A DNA stretch of 64,000 bases from Amblyomma americanum (taxonomy: Eukaryota; Arthropoda; Arachnida; Ixodida; Ixodidae), in the NCBI RefSeq assembly GCF_052857255.1, contig NC_135504.1, positions 142,874,121 through 142,938,120 on the forward strand, given 5' to 3'. Below the pieces are notes generated by a model, which had not been told where the DNA came from, did not search any database, and saw only the letters and a program-made list of their open reading frames with translations. The position numbers were made by a program, and so were the translations under genes. Below are positions 1 to 10,560 of this stretch, one piece after another; the stretch's first letter is position 1; every line of letters starts with the position of its first letter.

Positions 1-624
1 GTGAATCTTGCTAGTTTCGATCTAAAACGATGAATCCCGTTGTTTTGAGCCGGAATACGAGTTTTCGCGCAGTTCTGAGAGAAAAAGTTTACACCTTTCT
101 CTCGTCTACTCTTCGAAGACTTGTAAAATCGATGCTCGTGAATCTTGCTAGTTTCGATCTACAACTATGTATTCCGTTGTTTTGAGCTGGAATAGAAGTT
201 TTCGCGCAGTTCTGAGAGAAAAAGTTTACACCTTTCTCTCGTCTACTCTTCGACGACTTGTAATATCGATGCTCGTAAGTCTTGCTAGTTTCGATCTAAA
301 ACGATGTAACCCGTTGTTTTGAGCCGGAATACAAGTTTTGGCGCAGTTCTGAGAGAAAAAGTTTACACCTTTCCCTCGTCTACTATTCGACGACTTGTAA
401 AATCGATGCTCGTGAATCTTGCTAGTTTCGACCTAAAACGATGTATCCCGTTGTTTTGAGCCTGAATGCAAGTTTTCGCGCAGTTCTGAGAGAAAAAGTT
501 TACACCTTTCTCTCGTGTACTCTTCGACGACTTGTAAAATCGATGCTCGTGAATCTTGCTAGTTTCGATCTAAAACGATGAATACCGTTGTTTTGAGCCG
601 GAATACAAGTTTTCGCGCAGTTCT

Positions 625-651
625 GAGAGAAAAATTTTACACCTTTCTCTC
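625..651. repeat. 8-bp inverted repeat in monomer (example copy)
   Basis: The arms gagagaaa (625-632) and tttctctc (644-651) are perfect reverse complements around an 11-base loop. The same dyad occupies monomer positions 77-84 and 96-103 in most units and could form a hairpin in single-stranded DNA or RNA. Recurrent variants break it, for example tttctatc, tttccctc, gagagaacaag and gagaggcaaag. I saw no clear compensating pairs, so there is no evidence of selection on the stem. Confidence 0.8.
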
Positions 652-667
652 GTCTACTCTTCGACGA
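650..667. repeat. 5-bp inverted repeat overlapping the first dyad
   Basis: tcgtc (650-654) and gacga (663-667) are reverse complements around an 8-base loop. The left arm shares its first two bases with the right arm of the 8-bp dyad, so the two hairpins would compete. Variants with cgaagac or caacgac in place of cgacgac destroy this stem in many monomers, and it may be coincidental. Confidence 0.5.
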
Positions 668-1117
668 CTTGTAAAATCGATGCTCGTGAATCTTGCTGGT
701 TTCGATCTAGAACGATGTATCCCGTTGTTTTGAGCCGGAATACAAGTTCTCGCGCAGTTCTGAGAGAAAACGTTTACACCTTTCCCTCGTCTACTCTTCG
801 ACGACTTGTGAAATCGATGCTCGTGAATCTTGCTGGTTTCGATCTAGAACGATGTATCCCGTTGTTTTGAGCCGGAATACAAGTTCTCGCGCAGTTCTGA
901 GAGAAAACGTTTACACCTTTCCCTCGTCTACTCTTCGACGACTTGTAAAATCAATGCTATTGAATCATGCTAGTTTCGATCTAAAACGATGTATCCCGTT
1001 GGTTTGAGCCGGAATACAAGTTTTCGCGCAGTTCTGAGAGAAAAAGTTTACACCTTTCTCTCGTCTACTCCTCGACGACTTGTAAAATCGATGCTCGTGA
1101 ATCATGCTAGTTTCGAT

Positions 1118-1260
1118 CTAAACGATGTATCCCGTTGTTTTGAGCCGGAATACAAGTTTTCGCGCAGTTCTGAAAGAAAAAGTTTACACCTTTCTCTCGT
1201 GTGCTCTTCGACGACTTGTGAAATCGATGCTCATGAATCTTGCTAGATTCGATCTAAAAC
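1118..1260 (+). repeat. gatctaaacg cassette, first of 13 copies
   Basis: A monomer 1 bp short in the A-run (ctaaacg) is always entered from aatcatgc. It carries ctgaaagaaaa and usually cgtgtgctcttcg with cttgtgaaatcg, and usually exits into ctagattcg. Copies (at ctaaacg) lie near 1,118, 3,446, 8,514, 14,401, 19,054, 21,245, 23,709, 25,624, 37,277, 38,381, 45,380, 47,022 and 54,540. At 14,401, 21,245 and 25,624 the second half is replaced by ctctcttctactc, which makes those hybrid monomers. It is the only type I found unchanged in all three domains. Confidence 0.88.
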
Positions 1261-4245
1261 GATGTATCCCGTTGTTTTGAGCCGGAATACAAGTTTTCGC
1301 GCAGTTCTGAGAGAAAAAGTTTACACATTTCTCTCGTCTACTCTTCGACGACTTGTAATATCGATGCTCGTGAATCTTGCTAGTTTCGATCTAAAACGAT
1401 GTAACCCGTTGTTTTGAGCCGGAATACAAGTTTTCGCGCAGTTCTGAGAGAAAAAGTTTACACGTTTCTCTCCTCTACTCCTCGACGACTTTTAAAATCG
1501 ATGCTCGTGAATCTTGCTAGTTTCGACCTAAAACGATGTATCCCGTTGTTTTGAGCCGGAATACAAGTTTTCGCGCAGTTCTGAGAGAAAAAGCTTACAC
1601 CTTTCTGTCGTCTACTCTTCGAAGACTTGTAAAATCGATGCTCGTGAATCTTGCTAGTTTCAACCTGAAACGATGTATCCCGGTGTTTTGAGCCGGAATA
1701 CAAGTTTTCGCGCAGTTCTGAGAGAAAAAGTTTACACCTTTCTCTCGTGTACTCTTCGACGACTTGTAAAATCGATGCTCGTGAATCTTGCTAGTTTCGA
1801 TCTAAAACAATGAATCCCGTTGTTTTGAGCCGGAATACAAGTTTTCGCGCAGTTCTGAGAGAAAAAGTTTACACCTTTCTCTCGTGTACTCTTCGAAGAC
1901 TTGTAAAATCGATGCTCGTGAATCTTGCTAGTTTCGATCTACAACTATGTATTCCGTTGTTTTGAGCTGGAATAGAAGTTTTCGCGCAGTTCTGAGAGAA
2001 AAAGTTTACACCTTTCTCTCGTCTACTCTTCGACGACTTGTAATATCGATGCTCGTAAGTCTTGCTAGTTTCGATCTAAAACGATGTAACCCGTTGTTTT
2101 GAGCCGGAATACAAGTTTTCGCGAGGTTCTGAGAGAAAAAGTTTACACCTTTCTCTCTTCTACTCTTCGACGACTTGTAAAATCGATGCTCGTGAATCTT
2201 GCTGGTTTCGATCTAAAACGATGTATCCCGTTGTTTTGAGCCGGAATACAAGTTTTCGCGCAGTTCTGAGAGAAAACGTTTACACCTTTCTCTCGTCTAC
2301 TCTTCGACGACTTGTAAAATCGATGCTATTGAATCTTGCTAGTTTCGATCTAAAACGATGTATCCCGTTGTTTTGAGCTGGAATACAAGTTTTCGTGCAG
2401 TTCTGAGAGAAAAAGTTTACACCTTTCTCTCGTCTACTCTTCGACGACTTGTAAAATCAATGCTCGTAAGTCTTGCTAGTTTCGATCTACAACGATGTAT
2501 CACGTTGTTTTGAGCTGGAATAGAAGTTTTCGCGCAGTTCTGAGAGAAAAAGTTTACACCTTTCTCTCGTCTTCTCTTCGACGACTTGTAATATCGATGC
2601 TCGTAAATCTTGCTAGTTTCGATCTAAAACGATGTAACTCATTGTTCTGAGCCGGAATACAAGTTTTGGCGCAGTTCTGAGAGAAAAAGTTTACACCTTT
2701 CCCTCGTCTACTATTCGACGACTTGTAAAATCGATGCTCGTGAATCTTGCTAGTTTCAACCTAAAACGATGTATCCCGTTGTTTTGAGCCGGAATGCAAG
2801 TTTTCGCGCAGTTCTGAGAGAAAAAGTTTACACCTTTCTCTCGTATACTCTTCGACGACTTGTAAAATTGATGCTCGTGAATCTTGCAAGTTTCGATCTA
2901 AAACGATGAATCCCGTTGTTTCGAGCCGGAATACAAGTTTTCGCGCAGTTCTGAGAGAAAAAGTTTACACCTTTCTCTCGTCTACTCTTCGACGACTTGT
3001 AAAATCGATGCTCGTGAATCTTGCACGTTTCGGTCTAAAACGATGTAACCCGTTGTTTTGAGCCGGAATACAAGTTTTCGCGAGGTTCTGAGGAAAAAAG
3101 TTTACACCTTTCTCTCGTCTACTCTTCGACGACTTGTAAAATCGATGCTCGTGAATCTTGCTCGTTTCGATCTAGAACGATGTATCCCGTTGTTTTGAGC
3201 CGGAATACAAGTTCTCGCGCAGTTCTGAGAGAAAACGTTTACACCTTTCTATCGTCTACTCTTCGACGACTTGTAAAATCGATGCTATTGAATCATGCTA
3301 GCTTCGATCTAAAACGATGTATCCCGTTGTTTTGAGCCGGAATACAAGTTTTCGCGCAGTTCTGAGAGAAAAAGTTTACACCTTTCTCTCGTCTACTCCT
3401 CGACGACTTGTAAAATCGATGCTCGTGAATCATGCTAGTTTCGATCTAAACGATGTATCCCGTTGTTTTGAGCCGGAATACAAGTTTTCGCGCAGTTCTG
3501 AAAGAAAAAGTTTACACCTTTCTCTCGTGTGCTCTTCGACGACTTGTGAAATCGATGCTCATGAATCTTGCTAGATTCGATCTAAAACGATGTATCCCGT
3601 TGTTTTGAGCCGGAATACAAGTTTTCGCGCAGTTCTGAGAGAAAAAGTTTACACATTTCTCTCGTCTACTCTTCCACGACTTGTAATATCGATGCTCGTG
3701 AATCTTGCTAGTTTCGATCTAAAACGATGAATCCCGTTGTTTTGAGCCGGAATACAAGTTTTCGCGCAGTTCTGAAAGAAAAAGTTTACACCTTTCTCTC
3801 GTCTACTCTTCGAAGACTTGTAAAATCTATGCTCGTGAATCTTGCAAGTTTCGATCTAAAACGATGTAACCTGTTGTTTTGAGCCGGAATACAAGTTTTC
3901 GCGAGGTTCTGAGAGAAAAAGTTTACACCTTTCTCTCTTCTACTCTTCGACGACTTGTAAAATCGATGCTCGTGAATCTTGCAAGTTTCGATCTAAAACG
4001 ATGTATCCCGTTGTTTTGAGCCGGAATACAAGTTTTGGCGCAGTTCTGAGAGAAAACGTATACACCTTTCCCTCGTCTACTATTCGACGACTTGTAAAAT
4101 CGATGCTCGTGAATCTTGCTAGTTTCGACCTAAAACGATGTATCCCGTTGTTTTGAGCCGGAATGCAAGTTTTCGCGCAGTTCTGAGAGAAAAAGTTTAC
4201 ACCTTTCTCTCGTGTAACTCTTCGACGACTTGTAAAATCGATGCT

Positions 4246-7200
4246 CGTGAATCTTGCAAGTTTCAATCTAAAACCATGTAACCCGTTGTTTTGAGCCGGA
4301 ATACAAGTTTTCGCGAGGTTCTGAGAGAAAAAGTTTACACCTTTCTCTCTTCTACTCTTCGACGACTTGTAAAATCGATGCTCGTGAATCTTGCTGGTTT
4401 CGATCTAAAACGATGTATCCCGTTGTTTTGAGCCGGAATACAAGTTTTCGCGCAGTTCTGAGAGAAAACGTTTACACCTTTCTATCGTCTACTCTTCGGC
4501 GACTTGTAAAATCGATGTTCGTGAATCTTGCAAGTTTCGATCTAAAACGATGTATCATGTTGTTTTGAGCCGGAATACAAGTTTTCGCGCAGTTCTGAGA
4601 AAAAAAGTTTACACCTTTCTCTCGTCTACTCTTCGACGACTTGTAAAATCGATGCTATTGAATCTTGCTAGTTTCGATCTAAAACGATGTATCCTGTTGC
4701 TTTGAGCCGGAATACAAGTTTTCGTGCAGTTCTGAGAGAAAAAGTTTACACCTTTCTCTCGTCTACTCTTCGACGACTTGTAAAATCAATGCTCGTGAAT
4801 CTTGCAAGTTTCGATCTACAACGATGTATCCCGTTGTTTTGAGCTGGAATAGAAGTTTTCGCGCAGTTCTGAGAGAAAAAGTTTACACCTTTCTCTCGTC
4901 TACTCTTCGACGACTTGTAATATCGATGCTCGTAAGTCTTGCTAGTTTCGATATACAACGATGTATCCCGTTGTTTTGAGCTGGAATAGAAGTTTTCGCG
5001 CAGTTCTGAGAGAAAACGTTTACACCTTTCTCTCGTCTTCTCTTCGACGACTTGTAATATCGATGCTCGTAAGTCTTGCTAGTTTCGATCTAAAATGATG
5101 TAACCCATTGTTCTGAGCCGGAATACAAGTTTTGGCGCAGTTCTGAGAGAAAAAGTTTACACCTTTCCCTCGTCTACTATTCGACGACTTGTAAAATCGA
5201 TGCTCGTGAATCTTGCTAGTTTCGATCTAAAACGATGAATCCCGTTGTTTTGAGCCGGAATACAAGTTTTCGCGCAGTTCTGAGAGAAAAAGTTTACACC
5301 TTTCTCTCGTCTACTCTTCGAAGACTTGTAAAATCGATGCTCGTGAATCTTGCAAGTTTTGATCTAAAACGATGTAACCCGTTGTTTTGAGCCGGAATAC
5401 AAGTTTTCGCGAGGTTTTGAGAGAAAAAGTTTACAACTTTCTCTCTTCTACTCTTCGACGACTTGTAAAATCGATGCTCGTGAATCTTGCTGGTTTCGAT
5501 CTAAAACGATGCATCCCGTTGTTTTGAGCTGGAATAGAAGTCTTCGCGCAGTTCTGAGAGAAAAAGTTTACACCTTTCTCTCGTCTTCTCTTCGACGACT
5601 TGTAATATCGATGCTCGAAAATCTTGTTAGTTTCGATCTAAAACGATGTAACCCATTGTTCTGAGCCGGAATACAAGTTTTGGCGCAGTTCTGAGAGAAA
5701 ACGTTTACACCTTTCCCTCGTCTACTATTCGACGACTTGTAAAATCGATGCTCGTGAATCTTGCTAGTTTCGACCTAAAACGATGTATCCCGTTGTTTTG
5801 AGCCGGAATGCAAGCTTTCGCGCAGTTCTGAGAGAAAAAGTTTACACCTTTCTCTCGTCTACTCTTCGACGACTTGTAAAATCAATGCTCGTGAATCTTG
5901 CAAGTTTCGATCTACAACGATGTATCCCGTTGTTTTGAGCTGGAATAGAAGTTTTCGCGCAGTTCTGAGAGAAAAAGTTTACACCTTTCTCTCGTCTACT
6001 CTTCGACGACTTGTAATATCGATGCTCGTAAGTCTTGCTAGTTTCGATCTACAACGATGTATCCCGTTGTTTTGAGCTGGAATAGAAGTTTTCGCGCAGT
6101 TCTGAGAGAAAAAGTTTACACCTTTCTCTCGTCTTCTCTTCGACGACTTGTAATATCGATGCTCGTAAATCTTGTTAGTTTCGATCTAAAACGATGTAAC
6201 CCATTGTTCTGAGCCGGAATACAAGTTTTGGCGCAGTTCTGAGAGAAAACGTTTACACCTTTCCCTCGTCTACTATTCGACGACTTGTAAAATCGATGCT
6301 CGTGAATCTTGCTAGTTTCGACCTAAAACGATGTATCCCGTTGTTTTGAGCCGGAATGCAAGTTTTCGCGCAGTTCTGAGAGAAAAAGTTTACACCTTTC
6401 TCTCGTGTACTCTTCGACGACTTGTAAAATCGATGCTCGTGAATCTTGCTTGTTTCGATCTAAAACGATGAATGCCGTTGTTTTGAGCCGGAATACAAGT
6501 TTTCGCGCAGTTCTGAGAGAAAAAGTTTACACCTTTCTCTCGTCTACTCTTCGACGACTTGTAAAATCGATGCTCGTGAATCTTGCAAGTTTCGGTCTAA
6601 AACGATGTAACCCGTTGTTTTGAGCCGGAATACAAGTTTTCGCGAGGTTGTGAGGGAAAAAGTTTACACCTTTCTCTCGTCTACTCTTCGACGACTTGTA
6701 AAATCGATGCTCGTGAATCTTGCTGGTTTCGATCTAAAACGATGTATCCCGTTGTTTTGAGCCGGAATACAAGTTTTCGCGCAGTTCTGAGAGAAAACGT
6801 TAACACCTTTCTATCGTCTACTCTTCGACGACTTGTAAAATCGATGTTCGTGAATCTTGCAAGTTTCGATCTAAAACGATGTATCATGTTGTTTTGAGCC
6901 GGAATACAAGTTTTCGCGCAGTTCTGAGAAAAAAAGATTACACCTTTCTCTCGTCTACTCTTCGACGACTTGTAAAATCGATGCTATTGAATCTTGCTAG
7001 TTTCGATCTAAAACGATGTATCCTGTTGCTTTGAGCCGGAATACAAGTTTTCGTGCAGTTCTGAGAGAAAAAGTTTACACCTTTCTCTCGTCTACTCTTC
7101 GACGACTTGTAAAATCAATGCTCGTGAATCTTGCAAGTTTCGATCTACAACGATGTATGCCGTTGTTTTGAGCTGGAATAGAAGTTTTCGCGCAGTTCTG

Positions 7201-7479
7201 AGAGAAAAAGTTTACACCTTTCTCTCGTCTACTCTTCGACGACTTGTAATATCGATGCTCGTAAGTCTTGCTAGTTTCGATCTACAACGATGTATCCCGT
7301 TGTTTTGAGCTGGAATAGAAGTTTTCGCGCAGTTCTGAGAGAAAACGTTTACACCTTTCTCTCGTCTTCTCTTCGACGACTTGTAATATCGATGCTCGTA
7401 AGTGTTGCTAGTTTCGATCTAAAATGATGTAACCCATTGTTCTGAGCCGGAATACAAGTTTTGGCGCAGTTCTGAGAGA
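4246..7479 (+). repeat. Domain 1b: 17-mer HOR (2,329 bp)
   Basis: Positions 4,246-5,150 match 6,575-7,479 at exactly 2,329 bp (17 x 137). Both copies carry the rare gtatcatg variant (about 4,552 and 6,881) and atcctgttgctttg (4,691 and 7,020). The stretch between them contains a 4-monomer duplication marked by cttgttag at about 5,622 and 6,170 (548 bp apart). Near 4,215 one monomer has an extra base (gtgtaactc). No gene is present; short open frames here are satellite readthrough. Confidence 0.85.
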
Positions 7480-10400
7480 AAAAGTTTACACCTTTCTCTC
7501 GTCTACTCTTCGAAGACTTGTAAAATCGATGCTGTGAATCTTGCAAGTTTTGATCTAAAACGATGTAACCCGTTGTTTTGAGCCGGAATACAAGTTTTCG
7601 CGAGGTTCTGAGAGAAAAAGTTTACAACTTTCTCTCTTCTACTCTTCGACGACTTGTAAAATCGATGCTCGTGAATCTTGCTGGTTTCGATCTAAAACGA
7701 TGTATCCCGTTGTATTGAGCCGGAATACAAGTTTTCGCGCAGTTCTGAGAGAAAACGTTTACACCTTTCTATCGTCTACTCTTCGACGACTTGTAAAATC
7801 GATGCTCGTGAATCTTGCAAGTTTCGATCTAAAACGATGTATCCCGTTGTTTTGAGCCGGAATACAAGTTTTCGCGCAGTTCTGAGAGAAAAAGTTTACA
7901 CCTTTCTCTCGTCTACTCTTCGACGACTTGTAAAATCGATGCTATTGAATCTTGCTAGTTTCGATCTAAAACGATGTATCCCGTTGTTTTGAGCCGGAAT
8001 ACAAGTTTTCGTGCAGTTCTGAGAGAAAAAGTTTACACCTTTCTCTCGTCTACTCTTCGACGACTTGTAAAATCAATGCTCGTGAATCTTGCTAGTTTGG
8101 ATCTACAACGATGTATCCCGTTGTTTTGAGCTGGAATAGAAGTTTTCGCGCAGTTCTGAGAGAAAAAGTTTACACATTTCTCTCGTCTACTCTTCGACGA
8201 CTTGTAATATCGATGCTCGTGAATCTTGCTAGTTTCGATCTAAAACGATGAATCCCGTTGTTTTGAGCCGGAATACAAGTTTTCGCGCAGTTCTGAGAGA
8301 AAAAGTTTACACCTTTCTCTCGTCTACTCTTCGAAGACTTGTAAAATCGATGCTCGTGAATCTTGCAAGTTTCGATCTAAAACGATGTAACCCGCTGTTT
8401 TGAGCCGGAATACAAGTTTTCGCGAGGTTCTGAGAGAAAAAGTTTACACCTTTCTCTCTTCTACTCTTCGACGACTTGTAAAATCGATGCTATTGAATCA
8501 TGCTAGTTTCGATCTAAACGATGTATCCCGTTGTTTTGAGCCGGAATACAAGTTTTCGCGCAGTTCTGAAAGAAAAAGTTTACACCTTTCTCTCGTGTGC
8601 TCTTCGACGACTTGTGAAATCGATGCTCATGAATCTTGCTAGATTCCATTTAAAACGATGTGTCCCGTTGTTTTGAGCCGGAATACAAGTTTTCGCGCAT
8701 TTCTGAGAGAAAAAGTTTACACATTTCTCTCGTCTACTCTTCGACGACTTGTAATATCGATGCTCGTGAATCTTGCTAGTTTCGATCTAAAACGATGAAT
8801 CCCGTTGTTTTGAGCCGGAATACAAGTTTTCGCGCAGTTCTGAGAGAAAAAGTTTACACCTTTCTCTCGTCTACTCTTCGAAGACTTGTAAAATCGATGC
8901 TCGTGAATCTTGCAAGTTTCGATCTAAAACGATGTAACCCGTTGTTTTGAGCCGGAATACAATTTTTCGCGAGGTTCTGAGAGAAAAAGTTTACACCTTT
9001 CTCTCTTCTACTCTTCGACGACTTGTAAAATCGATGCTCGTGAATCTTGCTGGTTTCGATCTAAAACGATGTATTCCGTTGTTTTGAGCCGGAATACAAG
9101 TTTTCGCGCAGTTCTGAGAGAAAACGTTTACACCTTTCTATCGTCTACTCTTCGACGACTTGTAAAATCGATGCTCGTGAATCTTGCAAGTTTCGATCTA
9201 AAACGATGTATCCCGTTGTTTTGAGCCGGAATACAATTTTTCGCGCAGTTCTGAGATAAAAAGTTTACACCTTTCTCTCGTCTACTCTTCGACGACTTGT
9301 AAAATCGATGCTATTGAATCTTGCTAGTTTCAATCTAAAACGATGTATCCCGTTGTTTTGAGCAGGAATACAAGTTTTCGTGCAGTTCTGAGAGAAAAAG
9401 TTTACACCTTTCTCTCGTCTACTCTTCGACGACTTGTAAAATCAATGCTCGTGAATCTTGCTAGTTTCGATCTACAACTATGTATTCCGTTGTTTTGAGC
9501 TGGAATAGAAGTTTTCGCGCAGTTCTGAGAGAAAAAGTTTACACCTTTCTCTCGTCTACTCTTCGACGACTTGTAATATCGATGCTCGTAAGTCTTGCTA
9601 GTTTTGATCTACAACGATGTATCCCGTTGTTTTGAGCCGGAATAGAAGTTTTCGCGCAGTTCTGAGAGAAAAAGTTTACACCTTTCTCTCGTCTTCTCTT
9701 CGACGACTTGTAATATCGATGCTCATAAATCTTGCTAGTTTCGATCTAAAACGATGTAACCCATTGTTCTGAGCCGGAATACAAGTTTTCGCGCAGTTCT
9801 GAGAGAAAAAGTTTACACCTTTCTCTCGTGTACTCTTCGACGACTTGTAAAATCGATGCTCGTGAATCTTGCTAGTTTTGATCTAAAACGATGAATTGCG
9901 TTGTTTTGATCCGGAATACAAGTTTTCGCGCAGTTCTGAGAGAAAAAGTTTACACCTTTCTCTCGTCTACTCTTCGACGACTTGTAAAATCGATGCTCGT
10001 GAATCTTGCAAGTTTCGGTCTAAAACGATGTAACCCGTTGTTTTGAGCCGGAATACAAGTTTTCGCGAGGTTCTGAGGGTAAAAGTTTACACCTTTCTCT
10101 CGTCTACTCTTCGACGACTTCTAAAATCGATGCTCGTGAATCTTGCAAGTTTCGATCTAAAACGATGTAACTCGTTGTTTTGAGCCGGAATACAAGTTTT
10201 CGCGAGGTTCTGAGAGAAAAAGTTTACACCTTTCTCTCTTCTACTCTTCGACGACTTGTAAAATCGATGCTCGTGAATCTTGCTGGTTTCGATCTAAAAC
10301 GATGTATCCCGTTGTTTTGAGCCGGAATACAAGTTTTCGCGCAGTTCTGAGAGAAAACGTTTACACCTTTCTATCGTCTACTCTTCGACGACTTGTAAAA

Positions 10401-10560
10401 TCGATGTTCGTGAATCTTGCAAATTTCGATCTAAAACGATGTATCCCGTTGTTTTGAGCTGGAATAGAAGTTTTCGCGCAGTTCTGAGAGAAAAAGTTTA
10501 CACCTTTCTCTCGTCTACTCTTCGACGACTTGTAATATCGATGCTCGTAAGTCTTGCTAG
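7480..10560 (+). repeat. Domain 1c: block that recurs at 12.3-13.9 and 18.9-21.0 kb
   Basis: This stretch holds about 22 satellite monomers and no gene. Distinct markers are gatgtgtcccg (about 8,659), ctgagataaaaag (9,251), gagcaggaatac (about 9,361) and ctgagggtaaaag (about 10,073). The last three return in the same order near 12.5-13.2 kb, and all four near 19.2-20.5 kb. Relative to the copy at 12.3-13.9 kb the distance changes from 3,286 to 3,149 bp, because this copy has one additional monomer with ctacaactatg near 9,470. Relative to the copy at 19 kb the distance shifts from 10,540 to 10,403, again one monomer. Confidence 0.8.

Larger units (their letters stand above)
604..673. repeat. 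Outer dyad enclosing both hairpins
   Basis: tacaag (604-609) and cttgta (668-673) are perfect reverse complements that bracket the two inner dyads. About half of the monomer is therefore a nested set of inverted repeats. A 6-bp pair at this distance can arise by chance. The tagaag, tgcaag and cttgtg variants, common in parts of the array, break it. Confidence 0.5.
549..685 (+). repeat. Representative 137-bp monomer
   Basis: This copy is close to the consensus and shows all the landmarks. Counting from gtgaatcttg as position 1: tttcgatc lies near 16-23, aaaacgatg near 24-32, the variable ccgttg near 37-42, gagccggaat near 47-55, tacaag at 56-61, the CpG pair in ttcgcgcag near 65-73, gagagaaa at 77-84, tttacacc near 88-95, tttctctc at 96-103, cttcgacgac at 111-120, and aaaatcgatgctc near 125-137. 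Local oddities of this copy are gaataccg in place of gtatcccg and a t in place of the g after the A-run. The phase (starting at gtgaatc) is arbitrary. Confidence 0.95.
1..4245 (+). repeat. Domain 1a: 17-mer HOR, two diverged copies
   Basis: No gene lies here; this is about 31 monomers. Positions 138-1385 match 2,466-3,713 in the same variant order at a distance of 2,328 bp, which is 17 monomers less 1 bp. The order runs ctggaatagaag, ttttggcgcag with tttccctcg, ggaatgcaag, gatgaat, tctagaacg with aagttctcgcg, aatcatgc, gatctaaacg, then ctagattcg. Positions 1-440 also match about 1,781-2,219, 1,780 bp (13 monomers) apart. In the first copy the monomers at 686-822 and 823-959 are near-identical neighbours, a local single-unit duplication. 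Confidence 0.85.

Noticed and set aside
625..651. Hairpin as a transcription terminator or functional RNA
   Set aside because: It is present in most of about 467 monomers, often broken by variants, with no adjacent gene and no T-run pattern. It is better described as an intrinsic dyad of the satellite.
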